Source: Yinghuangia seranimata (GTDB lineage Bacteria > Actinomycetota > Actinomycetes > Streptomycetales > Streptomycetaceae). From it: a stretch of 53,360 nt of DNA. The stretch lies in the NCBI RefSeq assembly GCF_029953285.1, contig NZ_JASAOI010000067.1, positions 1 to 53,360 of the forward strand, written 5' to 3'. The translations under genes and the position numbers were made by a program. The notes beneath the pieces were generated by a model, which was given only the letters and a program-made list of their open reading frames with translations, had not been told where the DNA came from and did not search any database. Positions 33,129-41,672 of this stretch are shown piece after piece. Each line of letters begins with the position of its first letter. The first letter of the stretch is position 1.

Positions 33129-33965
33129 ATGGCGGTCAGAGGCGGAGGGTCCGGAGGCGCGCCCCGGCCGCACCGGACCGCCGGGAAGCCGACCGGCGTC
33201 ATCACCCGCGGCACCACGAACCCGAACCGGCTCCGCCGCGTCGACCGCTGGATCGCCGCCGAGCACGCGCGGCTGCTGCGCGCCGCCGACGACCCGCTGG
33301 TGGTCGACCTCGGCTACGGCGCCTCCCCGGTGACCACGCTCGAGTTCCTGCGCCGGCTGCGGGGCGTGCGCCCCGACGTCGAGATGGTCGGGATCGAGAT
33401 CGACCCGGAGCGGGTCGCGGCCGCGCGGCCGTACGAGGAGCCGGGCCTGTCGTTCGTGCGCGGCGGGTTCGAGGTGCCGGTGCCGGGCCGCCGGCCCGCG
33501 CTCGTGCGGGCGTTCAACGTGCTGCGGCAGTACGGAGAGGACGACGTCGCGCACGCGTGGTCCGTCATGTGCGCGCGGCTCGCCCCCGGAGGCCTGCTGG
33601 TCGAGGGCACCTGCGACGAACCCGGCCGCCTCGCCGCCTGGCTGGCGGTCGGCCCGGACGCGCGGCCCCGCTCCCTGACCCTGGCGGCCCGCCTCGCCGC
33701 CCTGGAGCGCCCGTCGGCGCTCGCCGAACGGCTCCCTAAGGCGCTGATCCACCGCAACGTCCCGGGCGAACCCGTCCACGCGTTCCTGGCCGCCTTCGAC
33801 CGCGCCTGGGACACCTACGCGCCCCTCGGCGCCCTGGGCGCCCGCCAGCGCTGGGCCGCGGCCGTGGCCGCGCTGGCCGCCGACTGGCCCGTGCGCACCA
33901 CCCCGTCCCGCGCCCGCGGCGGCGAGGTCACCGTCGATTGGGCGGCCGTGGCACCACGCGGCTGA
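33129..33965 (+). CDS. class I SAM-dependent methyltransferase-like protein
   Basis: 278 residues. Motif I reads VVDLGYGASPVTTLEF and motif II VGIEIDPERVAAA; later LAPGGLLVEGTCDEPGR matches motif III surroundings. The N-terminus is basic and Gly-rich. The ATG lies 6 nt after TAAAAT (33117-33122), so the transcript is probably leaderless. It sits next to mshA, but a link to mycothiol is not shown. Substrate unknown. Confidence 0.82.
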   Translation: MAVRGGGSGGAPRPHRTAGKPTGVITRGTTNPNRLRRVDRWIAAEHARLLRAADDPLVVDLGYGASPVTTLEFLRRLRGVRPDVEMVGIEIDPERVAAARPYEEPGLSFVRGGFEVPVPGRRPALVRAFNVLRQYGEDDVAHAWSVMCARLAPGGLLVEGTCDEPGRLAAWLAVGPDARPRSLTLAARLAALERPSALAERLPKALIHRNVPGEPVHAFLAAFDRAWDTYAPLGALGARQRWAAAVAALAADWPVRTTPSRARGGEVTVDWAAVAPRG

Positions 33966-34085
33966 CGGGCGAACCCGACGCCGGCGTACGGTACCCGCCC
34001 GACCGTGACCGTCCGTGAGCACGCTGTGACCGGGCTACCTCACATCGCGGACGGGAATCCGGCGACAGGGTCGATCGGTTATCAC

Positions 34086-34163
34086 TTGACTGGGGGTGTT
34101 GTCGCCCCAATTTCTACTGCCGCGCGCGGGTCCTCCGCGCGCGGCAGCGGCTGGCCTAGGAGG
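34086..34163 (+). promoter_or_regulatory. mshA 5' region: -35-like TTGACT, hairpin and ribosome site
   Basis: TTGACT at 34086-34091 is a good -35, but the -10 is unclear. An 11-bp stem (34118-34128 with 34136-34146) with loop GGTCCTC follows, then AGGAGG at 34158-34163, 7 nt before GTG 34171. CCTCC in the hairpin (34132-34136) could pair with GGAGG of the ribosome site. Confidence 0.45.
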
Positions 34164-34170
34164 TTTACGC

Positions 34171-35505
34171 GTGAGTCACCACGTGCCGCGAGCGGTCGTA
34201 TCCGGGGCGCGCAAGCACACCCTGGCCGGCCGCCGGGGGGCGCCACGCAGGATCGCGACTCTCAGCGTCCACACCTCGCCGCTGCACCAGCCCGGGACGG
34301 GCGACGCGGGCGGCATGAACGTGTACATCGTCGAGATGTCCAAGCGGCTCGCGGCGCTCGGCGTCGAGGTGGAGATATTCACCCGCGCCACCCGCCGGGA
34401 CCTGCCGCCCGTCGTCGAGATGGCGCCCGGAGTCCTGGTGCGCCACGTGACCGCGGGGCCCTTCGAAGGGCTCTCCAAGGAGGACCTTCCGTCGCAGCTG
34501 TGCGCCTTCACCTCGGGCGTGCTGCGCACCGAGGCGATGCGCGAACCCGGCTACTACGACCTGGTGCACTCGCACTACTGGCTGTCCGGCCAGGTCGGTT
34601 GGCTGGCCAAGGAGCGCTGGGGCGTGCCGCTGGTGCACACCATGCACACCATGGCCAAGGTGAAGAACGCGTCGCTCGCCGCGACCGACTCGCCCGAGCC
34701 GTCGGCGCGCGTGATCGGCGAGAGCCAGGTGGTCGAGGCGGCCGACCGGCTCGTGGCGAACACCGTCGAGGAGGCCGACCAGCTCGTCGGGCTGTACGAC
34801 GCCGCGCCCGACCAGGTCGCCGTCGTGAACCCCGGCGTCGACCTGGACACCTTCCGGCCCGGCGACGCCGCCGAGGCGCGCCGCCGCGTGGGGCTGCCGG
34901 TCGACGCGACCGTCATCCTGTTCGCCGGCCGCATCCAGCCGCTCAAGGCGCCGGACGTGCTGCTGCACGCCACTGCTCATCTGCTGCGCGCCCAGCCGAG
35001 CCTGCGCGAAGACCTGGTCGTCGCGGTCGTCGGCGGCCCGAGCGGCACCGGACTGGCCGCGCCCGAGCACCTGCACAAGCTGGCCGCGTCCCTCGGCGTC
35101 CAGGACGTCGTGCGGTTCCGCACGCCCGTCCCGCAGGACGTCCTCGCCGACTGGTACCGCGCCGCGACCGTGGCGGTCGTCCCCTCGTACAACGAGTCCT
35201 TCGGCCTGGTCGCGATCGAGGCGCAGGCGTGCGGCACCCCCGTCGTGGCCGCCGCGGTCGGCGGGCTGCCGACGGCGGTACGCGACGGCGTGTCGGGGAT
35301 CCTCGTCGACGGCCACGACCCGGCGGACTACGCGGAGGCGATCGCCCGGCTCATCCGCGCGCCGCGGCTGCGCGAGGAGTACGCGCGGGGTGCCGTGCGG
35401 CACGCGGCCAACTTCGGGTGGGCGGCCGCGGCCGCGTCGATGGCCGACGTGTACGCGCAGACCATCGCCGACGCGGGCCGCGTCTCGAGTCTCGCCGCCC
35501 GATAA
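34171..35505 (+). CDS. mshA: D-inositol-3-phosphate glycosyltransferase (mycothiol step 1)
   Basis: 444 residues of GT4 (GT-B) fold. The N-terminal domain has [21 protein letters not shown] (UDP-GlcNAc loop) and [15 protein letters not shown]; the C-terminal domain has [15 protein letters not shown] and the EX7E-like [20 protein letters not shown]. It transfers GlcNAc from UDP-GlcNAc to inositol-3-phosphate, the first committed step of mycothiol synthesis in the cytoplasm. The GTG start with AGGAGG is preferred over an upstream ATG at 34096. Followed 66 nt later by the YbjN gene. Confidence 0.93.
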   Translation: MSHHVPRAVVSGARKHTLAGRRGAPRRIATLSVHTSPLHQPGTGDAGGMNVYIVEMSKRLAALGVEVEIFTRATRRDLPPVVEMAPGVLVRHVTAGPFEGLSKEDLPSQLCAFTSGVLRTEAMREPGYYDLVHSHYWLSGQVGWLAKERWGVPLVHTMHTMAKVKNASLAATDSPEPSARVIGESQVVEAADRLVANTVEEADQLVGLYDAAPDQVAVVNPGVDLDTFRPGDAAEARRRVGLPVDATVILFAGRIQPLKAPDVLLHATAHLLRAQPSLREDLVVAVVGGPSGTGLAAPEHLHKLAASLGVQDVVRFRTPVPQDVLADWYRAATVAVVPSYNESFGLVAIEAQACGTPVVAAAVGGLPTAVRDGVSGILVDGHDPADYAEAIARLIRAPRLREEYARGAVRHAANFGWAAAAASMADVYAQTIADAGRVSSLAAR

Positions 35506-35571
35506 CGTGGGGCCGTCGCACGGCACTTGCGCGTGACGGTACGACCGACAGCACGGCCGAGAGGGCACACC

Positions 35572-36096
35572 GTGGAGCAGACCCGGGCGCGGGCCGCCGA
35601 GGCGATCCGGCTCGCCCTCGACGACGCCGAGGTCACGTGGGAGCGGCCCGACGAGACCACGTTCGTCGTGACGCTGCCGGGCGAGCGCAAGCTCAAGACG
35701 ACGTGCGCGCTGCGCGTGGGCCGGCACACGCTGTCGGTCAACGCGTTCGTGGTGCGCCGCCCGGACGAGAACCACGCGGCGTTCTACCGCTGGATGCTGG
35801 CCCGCAACGTGCGGCTGTACGGCGTCGCGTTCTCCGTCGACAAGCTCGGCGACGTGTACCTCACCGGGCGGCTTCCGCTGCACGCCGTCACGGCCGAGGA
35901 GGTCGACCGGCTGCTCGGCGTCGTGCTGGAGACCGCCGACGAGAGCTTCAACACGTTGCTCGAGCTCGGCTTCGCGACGTCGATCCGGCGCGAGTGGCGC
36001 TGGCGGACCGAGCGCGGCGAGTCCACCCGCAACCTGGACGCGTTCGCGCACCTCATCGCCCGTGACGAGGAGAAGGACGCCGAGCCGGCGCCGTAG
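35572..36096 (+). CDS. YbjN-domain protein
   Basis: A 174-residue protein with the YbjN domain (TTFVVTLPGERKLKTTCALR, AAFYRWMLARNVRLYGVAFS, DVYLTGRLPLHAV), a fold related to type III secretion chaperones. The GTG at 35572 follows GAGAGGG. Its place between mshA and gpmA is conserved in actinobacteria (recalled). Molecular role unknown. Confidence 0.85.
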   Translation: MEQTRARAAEAIRLALDDAEVTWERPDETTFVVTLPGERKLKTTCALRVGRHTLSVNAFVVRRPDENHAAFYRWMLARNVRLYGVAFSVDKLGDVYLTGRLPLHAVTAEEVDRLLGVVLETADESFNTLLELGFATSIRREWRWRTERGESTRNLDAFAHLIARDEEKDAEPAP

Positions 36097-36174
36097 GACG
36101 GGCGGCATTCGCCCGGTACGGACAGGTTCGGACCGGGCCGAAGCGCCCGGCGGGCCTCCATTACGCTCGGGCCC

Positions 36175-36933
36175 ATGGCCGACACCGCATACAAGCTCGT
36201 GCTCCTCCGCCACGGTGAGAGCGACTGGAACCTCAAGGGTCTCTTCACCGGATGGGTCGACGTCGACCTGACCGAGACCGGTGAGAAGGAGGCCGCCCGC
36301 GGCGGCCGGCTGCTCACCGACGCGGGCGTGCTGCCCGACGTCCTGCACACGTCGCTGCAGCGCCGGGCGATCCGCACCGCGCAGCTCGCGCTCGACGCCG
36401 CCGACCGGCACTGGATCCCGGTGCGCCGTTCGTGGCGGCTCAACGAGCGCCACTACGGCGCGCTGCAGGGCAAGGACAAGGCCGCGACGCTCGCCGAGTT
36501 CGGCGAGGAGCAGTTCATGCTGTGGCGCCGCTCGTACGACACCCCGCCCCCGCCGCTCGCCGACGACGACGCGTTCTCGCAGGTCGACGACCCGCGTTAC
36601 GCGGGCCTGCCGAACGAGATCCGGCCGCGCACCGAGTGCCTCAAGGACGTCGTCGAGCGCATGCTGCCGTACTGGTACGACGCGATCGTCCCGGACCTCG
36701 AGGCCGGCAACACCGTGCTGGTGGCCGCGCACGGCAACTCGCTCCGCGCGCTGGTCAAGCACCTCGACGGCATCTCGGACGACGCGATCGCCGGCCTGAA
36801 CATCCCGACCGGCATCCCGCTGCTCTACGAGCTGGACTCCGACCTGCGCCCGGTCGTCCACGGCGGCCGCTACCTCGACCCGGAGGCCGCCGCCGCGGCC
36901 ATCGAGGCGGTCAAGAACCAGGGCCGCAAGTAA
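36175..36933 (+). CDS. gpmA: 2,3-bisphosphoglycerate-dependent phosphoglycerate mutase
   Basis: 252 residues. The phospho-His loop is [34 protein letters not shown] and [10 protein letters not shown] (second catalytic His) are all present. It interconverts 3- and 2-phosphoglycerate in glycolysis. Full length. The ATG lies 7 nt after TACGCT (36162-36167), suggesting a leaderless transcript separate from the YbjN gene. Confidence 0.95.
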   Translation: MADTAYKLVLLRHGESDWNLKGLFTGWVDVDLTETGEKEAARGGRLLTDAGVLPDVLHTSLQRRAIRTAQLALDAADRHWIPVRRSWRLNERHYGALQGKDKAATLAEFGEEQFMLWRRSYDTPPPPLADDDAFSQVDDPRYAGLPNEIRPRTECLKDVVERMLPYWYDAIVPDLEAGNTVLVAAHGNSLRALVKHLDGISDDAIAGLNIPTGIPLLYELDSDLRPVVHGGRYLDPEAAAAAIEAVKNQGRK

Positions 36934-36994
36934 CAAGGGAGTAGGCGGTCGACACCGCCGCACACACGCAGCCGTACGCGTCCGCGAGGACGTG

Positions 36995-37035
36995 CACAGG
37001 GGGCGCCCGTCACGGAAGGGTGGGCGCCCCCTGTG
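36995..37035 (+). terminator. strong terminator after gpmA
   Basis: A 14-bp stem, CACAGGGGGCGCCC (36995-37008) with 37022-37035, followed by TCCTTTTA on the plus strand. One of the few hairpins here with a T-rich tail. Confidence 0.85.
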
Positions 37036-37068
37036 TCCTTTTATGCGCCCGGCGGGGGCGGCGGGCGG

Positions 37069-37260
37069 TCAGCCGCGGCAGCTGCCGCCGCAGTTGCAGG
37101 ACGACCCGGACTTGCAGCCGCAGCCGCACGACGACGGGCAGCTGCACCCGGGCGCCGGGGCGCCCCCGGGCCGGTGCGACGCGGTGCGCGTCGGCGGGGC
37201 GGGCGTGACGTCCGTGACGCTGATCAGTCGGCGCTGGGTCTCAATCACCGGTTCGGGCAT
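37069..37260 (-). CDS. Cys-rich metallothionein-like small protein
   Basis: 63 residues. A normal-looking N-terminus (MPEPVIETQRRLISVTDV) leads to a C-terminus with eight Cys at 39, 41, 45, 47, 49, 55, 57 and 61, in CxC and CGCGC patterns spaced by Ser and Gly. A CGGAGG ribosome site 6 nt upstream of the ATG makes it a real gene. It probably binds soft metals (Cu(I), Zn, Cd) or is a precursor peptide; no modification enzyme is nearby. It is divergent from phoR, and a PHO-box-like GTTCACCTGTTCGG lies just upstream of its start. Confidence 0.78.
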   Translation of the reverse strand: MPEPVIETQRRLISVTDVTPAPPTRTASHRPGGAPAPGCSCPSSCGCGCKSGSSCNCGGSCRG

Positions 37261-37273
37261 GAACGACCTCCGT

Positions 37274-37506
37274 TCACCTGTTCGGACCATGCGGCGGGCA
37301 CCCCGTACTGCGCACCGTCCGTATCCGAGTCAACCCGTATCGCATCTACCCGTCAACGGGCACAACCGACCAATGCGCACGTCCGCCCACATCTGCGCAA
37401 GATCTGTTCGGTCTGAACCGGGTACGGCCGATCGGTGAACAGTCGATGAAGTCATCCGGTCGGCGGTACCCGGAGTGGGTTCACCCGTTCGGGGCAGCTT
37501 TACCCT
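37274..37506. promoter_or_regulatory. intergenic region before phoR with PHO-box-like elements
   Basis: Two similar 15-mers occur: GTTCACCTGTTCGGA (from 37274, 14 bp upstream of the Cys-rich gene) and GTTCACCCGTTCGGG (from 37479). The second overlaps the expected -35 of a TACCCT -10 (37501-37506) that lies 7 nt before the phoR GTG. GTTCACC is the core of the actinomycete PHO box, but clean 11-nt direct repeats are not visible. Confidence 0.45.
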
Positions 37507-37513
37507 GGGTTCT

Positions 37514-38758
37514 GTGGACGTGAACGTGGCCGCGGCGGCCGTAGCCGCCCTCTCCGGGTTGGCCGTCGGCGTTGCCGGGACCTTGGCGTTCCGGTGGAGC
37601 GAACGCGCCCAGGGCACCGGGAGCGCGGCGAAGCCCACGGGCGCCGTGCTGCCGCCCGGCGTGGCCATCGTGCTGTCCGTCCTGCGTTCGTCGGCCGTCG
37701 TCCTCGACGAGCACGACGCCGTCGTGAAGGCCAGCTCGGCCGCGTACACCTTCGGCCTGGTCCGCGGCGACCAGCTGGTGCCCGACGAGCTGCTGCGGAT
37801 GGCCCGGGAGACCCGGCGCGACGGCGAGATAAGGCAACGGGACCTGCTGCTCGCCCGCCGCGACGGCCAGGAGCTGGAGGTGTCGGCGCGCGTCGCGCCG
37901 CTCGGCTCCCGGCTGGTCCTGCTCCTGGTCGAGGACCGCACCGAGGCCCGCCGCGTCGACGCGGTGCGCCGCGACTTCGTCGCGAACGTCAGCCACGAGC
38001 TCAAGACCCCGGTCGGCGCGCTGTCGCTGCTGGCCGAGGCGGTCCTGGACGCCAGCGACGACCCCGAGGCGGTGCGCCGGTTCTCCGGCCGCATGCAGGT
38101 GGAGTCCGCACGGCTGACCAACCTCGTGCAGGAGCTCATCGACCTGTCCCGGGTGCAGAACGACCACCCGCTGCAGGACATCGCGCCCGTCCCGGTCGAC
38201 GAACTCGTCGCCGAGGCGGTCGACCGGTGCCGCCAGGTGGCGCAGGCCAAGCAGATCACCCTGGCGGTCGGCGGCGACCCCGGCCTGGTGATCCCCGGCG
38301 ACCACAACCAGCTCGTCATGGCGCTCGGCAACCTCGTCGAGAACGCCGTCAACTACAGCCCCGAGCGCACCCGCGTCGACATCGACGTGCGCGTGACCGG
38401 GCGCAAGGCCGTCCTGGCGGTGTCCGACCAGGGCATCGGCATCCCGCACCGCGACCTGGACCGGATCTTCGAGCGCTTCTACCGGGTCGACCCGGCGCGC
38501 TCGCGGGCCACCGGGGGGACCGGGCTCGGGCTGTCGATCGTGAAACACATCGTGGCCGGACACGGGGGAGAGGTCACCGTGCGCAGCCTGGAGGGCGTGG
38601 GAACCACGTTCACCCTGGTGCTGCCGCTCCTGCCCGCCGACGACCGGGGCGGCGCCTCGGACGCGGCATCCACGCCGACCAGGCCCGGCGCACCGTCCGC
38701 GCCGAATGGATCGACCGATCTGGCCGCGTCGTACAACTCCCGGGAGGGTTCCGGATGA
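37514..38758 (+). CDS. phoR: PhoR (SenX3-type) phosphate-sensing histidine kinase
   Basis: 414 residues: one N-terminal membrane helix (AAAAVAALSGLAVGVAGTLAF), a PAS-like region (~50-145), the dimerisation domain with phospho-acceptor His161 in NVSHELKTP, and a HATPase domain (NLVENAVNYSPE, DQGIGIPHRDLDRIFERFYR, GTGLGLSIVKH). It phosphorylates PhoP when phosphate is short. The GTG at 37514 follows TACCCT by 7 nt (leaderless). phoP overlaps its stop by ATGA. phoU, which I expect divergent from phoR in Streptomyces, is absent from this position. Confidence 0.93.
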   Translation: MDVNVAAAAVAALSGLAVGVAGTLAFRWSERAQGTGSAAKPTGAVLPPGVAIVLSVLRSSAVVLDEHDAVVKASSAAYTFGLVRGDQLVPDELLRMARETRRDGEIRQRDLLLARRDGQELEVSARVAPLGSRLVLLLVEDRTEARRVDAVRRDFVANVSHELKTPVGALSLLAEAVLDASDDPEAVRRFSGRMQVESARLTNLVQELIDLSRVQNDHPLQDIAPVPVDELVAEAVDRCRQVAQAKQITLAVGGDPGLVIPGDHNQLVMALGNLVENAVNYSPERTRVDIDVRVTGRKAVLAVSDQGIGIPHRDLDRIFERFYRVDPARSRATGGTGLGLSIVKHIVAGHGGEVTVRSLEGVGTTFTLVLPLLPADDRGGASDAASTPTRPGAPSAPNGSTDLAASYNSREGSG

Positions 38759-39435
38759 CCCGTGTGCTCGTCGTCGAGGACGAGGAGTCCTTCAGCGACC
38801 CGCTGGCGTTCCTGCTGCGCAAGGAGGGTTTCGAGGTCGCCGTGGCGGTCACCGGGCCCGACGCGCTCGAGCAGTTCGACCAGGGCGGCGCCGACCTGGT
38901 GCTCCTCGACCTGATGCTGCCCGGCCTGCCCGGCACCGAGGTGTGCCGGCGGCTGCGCGCCAAGTCCAACGTGCCGGTCATCATGGTGACCGCCAAGGAC
39001 AGCGAGGTCGACAAGGTGGTCGGCCTCGAGATCGGCGCCGACGACTACGTCACCAAGCCGTTCTCGTCGCGCGAGCTGGTCGCGCGCATCCGCGCGGTGC
39101 TGCGCCGGCAGGGCGAGCCGCAGGAGATCGAGCCGACCGCGCTGGAGGCCGGCCCGGTCCGCATGGACGTCGACCGGCACCGGGTCACCGTGGACGGCGT
39201 GAAGGTCGAGCTTCCGCTCAAGGAGTTCGACCTGCTCGAGCTGCTGCTGCGCAACGCGGGCCGCGTGCTCACCCGCATGCAGCTGATCGACCGCGTGTGG
39301 GGCGCCGGCTACGTCGGCGACACCAAGACGCTCGACGTCCACGTGAAGCGGCTGCGCGCCAAGATCGAGCCGGACCCGGGCGCCCCGCGCTACCTGGTCA
39401 CCGTGCGCGGCCTGGGCTACAAGTTCGAGCCCTGA
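38755..39435 (+). CDS. phoP: PhoP (RegX3-type) response regulator
   Basis: A 226-residue OmpR-family regulator. Receiver domain with the phospho-site Asp52 in LVLLDLMLPG and Lys in VTKPFSSREL; C-terminal winged helix (LLRNAGRVLTRMQLIDRVWG, TKTLDVHVKRLRAKIE, VRGLGYKFEP). It controls the phosphate-starvation response and represses many antibiotic pathways in Streptomyces. Translationally coupled to phoR, with GGGAGGG upstream of the ATG. Confidence 0.95.
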   Translation: MTRVLVVEDEESFSDPLAFLLRKEGFEVAVAVTGPDALEQFDQGGADLVLLDLMLPGLPGTEVCRRLRAKSNVPVIMVTAKDSEVDKVVGLEIGADDYVTKPFSSRELVARIRAVLRRQGEPQEIEPTALEAGPVRMDVDRHRVTVDGVKVELPLKEFDLLELLLRNAGRVLTRMQLIDRVWGAGYVGDTKTLDVHVKRLRAKIEPDPGAPRYLVTVRGLGYKFEP

Positions 39436-39560
39436 CAGACGCGTTCGCCGAGGCGTCGGCAGGGTCGGTAGGGCGATCCGGCCGGCGCCTCGGCGACGTG
39501 CGTGCCCCCTGACGGGCGCGGTCCCGTTCCGACGGCACCGCGCCCGTCGGCGTTGTGTGG

Positions 39561-39630
39561 GGGGCTGAGAGGCCGTCAGAGGGCTGCAGAAGGCCGCAGA
39601 TGGCCGAAGAGGACCGAAGAGGGCCCAGGA
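39561..39630. repeat. 10-bp-phased tandem repeat downstream of phoP
   Basis: Seven imperfect decamers in exact 10-bp register, GGCCGTCAGA, GGGCTGCAGA, AGGCCGCAGA, TGGCCGAAGA and so on, giving a purine-rich G/A-skewed strand. It lies in a 252-bp non-coding gap just before the terminator. Confidence 0.6.
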
Positions 39631-39637
39631 AACGCAC

Positions 39638-39667
39638 GAGCCCGCCTCCGGAAGTCCGGGGCGGGCT
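39638..39667. terminator. bidirectional hairpin terminator
   Basis: GAGCCCGCC and CCGG pair with CCGG and GGCGGGCTC across an AAGT loop, with one bulged T. It serves phoP (plus) and the lipoprotein gene (minus). Confidence 0.7.
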
Positions 39668-39687
39668 CTGGGCGTTGGAGCGGCGGG

Positions 39688-40386
39688 TCAGCCGTTCGTG
39701 GTCGGCGTGCCCGACGCCTTGCCGGTGGCGGCCGACGTCGTGGTGGCCGAACCGGTGGCGTTCGGGGTGCCCGACGGCTGGCCGGTCGCGGAGCCGGTGG
39801 TGGTGGCCGCGGCCGGCGCGCTCGACGACGGGGCGGCGGTGGTCGGGGCAGCGGTGGTGGCCGGGGCGCTCGTCGGGGCCTCGGGCTTCAGCTGCTTGAA
39901 GTAGTCCTCGGGGGTGTGCACGGTCACCGACAGCGTGGTCTCGCCGACCGTGCTGAAGCCGAGCGTCACCTTGTGGGAGGTGCCGGGCGCGATCTCGGTC
40001 GCGTTCTTCACCACGACGCGGTCCTTGCCGCCGGTCAGGTAGACCGCGCTGTGCGCCGGGATGGTGATCGGGCCGGTGCCCGCGGAGGAGGCCAGCTCGG
40101 CCGGGGCCGGGGCGCCTTCGACGGAGACCTTGGTCAGCGTCTCGGGCTTGTCGCCGTCGTTGATGAACGCGCCGCCGAGAGCCACCAGGCCGGTGCCCTC
40201 CTCGCCGGTGACCAGGGTGAGGTTCTGGACCTTGAGGTTGCCGATCGTGGTGTTCGCGGTGTCCGGCTTGACCTTGCTGGTCGCCGCGTCCGTACCGCTG
40301 GAGCACGCGGCCGCCAGGGGGGCCAGCGCGAGGGCGAGGGTTGCGGCGACGGCGGCCTGTCGACGGCTGCGGATGCTGCGGCTCAC
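39688..40386 (-). CDS. secreted lipoprotein (DUF461-like)
   Basis: 232 residues. A lipoprotein signal peptide ends in the lipobox LAAAC|SSG (Cys ~28). A beta-rich domain (~40-165; TIGNLKVQNLTLVTGEEG, GGAFINDGDKPETL, VTLGFSTVGETTLSVTV) resembles DUF461/PCuAC-like proteins of actinomycetes but lacks an obvious Met/His copper motif. A Thr/Ala/Ser/Pro-rich tail of ~60 residues ends the protein. It is predicted to be membrane-tethered on the outer face. Divergent from carD. Confidence 0.82.
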   Translation of the reverse strand: MSRSIRSRRQAAVAATLALALAPLAAACSSGTDAATSKVKPDTANTTIGNLKVQNLTLVTGEEGTGLVALGGAFINDGDKPETLTKVSVEGAPAPAELASSAGTGPITIPAHSAVYLTGGKDRVVVKNATEIAPGTSHKVTLGFSTVGETTLSVTVHTPEDYFKQLKPEAPTSAPATTAAPTTAAPSSSAPAAATTTGSATGQPSGTPNATGSATTTSAATGKASGTPTTNG

Positions 40387-40758
40387 GGCGGGCGTATCTC
40401 CTTGGGTCCTTTGGCAGGCTCAGCGGTTCCCGGTCGTGGGGACCGGCGACAGCCTACTCACGCCTCAAGGGCCACTTGTACGCGGCTCTGACCGGTCACC
40501 GGGACGGGCGATCCCGCGACACCCCCGGGCTCCGCGCTGCTGTCCAAAAACAGATGGGTCCGGGCGGTGTGTCCAGGAACGCCGATAGTCGCTTCTGTGT
40601 TCGAATGAACACCGGGACAAGTTGACCGTTTTGCCCGGTTTATGGATCACCCTGTATGCGTGCGAGGGCTGGGACAAGCACGTCCGCGGGGCCGTTGTCA
40701 AGCCCCGACTAAGGCCCTGACCTGCGGAAACGCCATTCAGGCGGGGCGTGACCCGTGT

Positions 40759-40787
40759 TACCCTAGAAAGCCACGGAAGGGGTACCT
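40759..40787 (+). promoter_or_regulatory. carD promoter and ribosome site
   Basis: TACCCT (40759-40764) is a plausible -10, identical to that of phoR, followed by GGAAGGGG (40775-40782) 10 nt before the carD ATG. A separate TTGACC at 40622-40627 could mark a second promoter. The rest of the 406-bp gap shows no gene. Confidence 0.4.
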
Positions 40788-40792
40788 GTCAC

Positions 40793-41275
40793 ATGACGTT
40801 CAAGGTTGGCGACACGGTGGTCTACCCCCATCACGGGGCCGCGCTCATCGAGGCGATCGAGACTCGCACCATCAAGGGCGAGGACAAGATCTACCTGGTG
40901 CTGAAGGTAGCCCAGGGCGACCTCACGGTACGAGTCCCCGCTGACAACGCGGAGTTCGTCGGCGTGCGCGACGTGGTGGGCCAGGACGGCCTCGATCGCG
41001 TCTTCGAGGTGCTGCGGGCTCCGCACACCGAGGAGCCGACGAACTGGTCGCGACGCTACAAGGCGAACCTGGAGAAGCTCGCTTCCGGTGACGTTATCAA
41101 GGTTGCCGAGGTCGTGCGCGACCTTTGGCGCCGGGAGCGTGACCGCGGCCTGTCGGCCGGCGAGAAGCGGATGCTGGCGAAGGCTCGGCAGATCCTGGTG
41201 AGCGAGCTGGCGCTCGCGGAGAACACCAACGAAGACAAGGCCGAGGCGATCCTCGACGAGGTTCTGGCCTCCTGA
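40793..41275 (+). CDS. carD: CarD-family RNA polymerase-binding regulator
   Basis: 160 residues. The N-terminal RNAP-interaction Tudor-like domain starts [20 protein letters not shown]; the C-terminal helical DNA-binding domain includes [35 protein letters not shown] and the conserved Trp. CarD binds the RNAP beta subunit and stabilises open promoter complexes, especially at rRNA promoters. The carD-ispD-ispF order is conserved in actinobacteria. Confidence 0.95.
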   Translation: MTFKVGDTVVYPHHGAALIEAIETRTIKGEDKIYLVLKVAQGDLTVRVPADNAEFVGVRDVVGQDGLDRVFEVLRAPHTEEPTNWSRRYKANLEKLASGDVIKVAEVVRDLWRRERDRGLSAGEKRMLAKARQILVSELALAENTNEDKAEAILDEVLAS

Positions 41276-41305
41276 CCGCGTAGCGCCGGGCGGAATCGGG
41301 GGTCT

Positions 41306-41647
41306 CACCCAATCGGGTGATGACCCGGGCGACGATACGTCGCCCGTTCCCCGTCCGCACCGGCCTGGCGACCGTTCGACCCGTCGGTGCTGACCGGCAG
41401 GTCCGGCACGGCCGTTTCCCGGGCTCACGCGGCCCGGTCCGTCGGCGCGCGCCGGGCACGAGCCCGGTGCGCGCGGCGGCGGACAACAGCCGGCGGTGGT
41501 CCGCGCCCACGGATGCGCGTGCCTGCCGGCGTCCCGCCGGGCACCTTCCCCGGCCCACGAGCGCATACACACGGTTGCGTCCCGGTACCTTCGGACCGGG
41601 CGCGCACAAGCGTGCGCGCTCGCGTACGCGCGCCACCCGATCGGGTG
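41306..41647. promoter_or_regulatory. carD-ispD intergenic region with twin palindromes
   Basis: In this 397-bp gap the 14-mer CACCCAATCGGGTG (41306-41319) and the perfect palindrome CACCCGATCGGGTG (41634-41647) differ at one base and lie 328 bp apart, near the carD stop and the ispD start. A 9-bp hairpin, CGGGCGACG-ATA-CGTCGCCCG (41326-41346), follows the first and is the likely carD terminator. No gene is visible between them. Confidence 0.55.
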
Positions 41648-41672
41648 AACGTGCCGGGTGTGAGGGATCTCG

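Noticed and set aside
40598-40611. TGTTCGAATGAACA as an SOS (LexA) box
   Set aside because: The actinobacterial SOS box as I recall it is TCGAAC-N4-GTTCGA; the half sites here are in the wrong arrangement and spacing.
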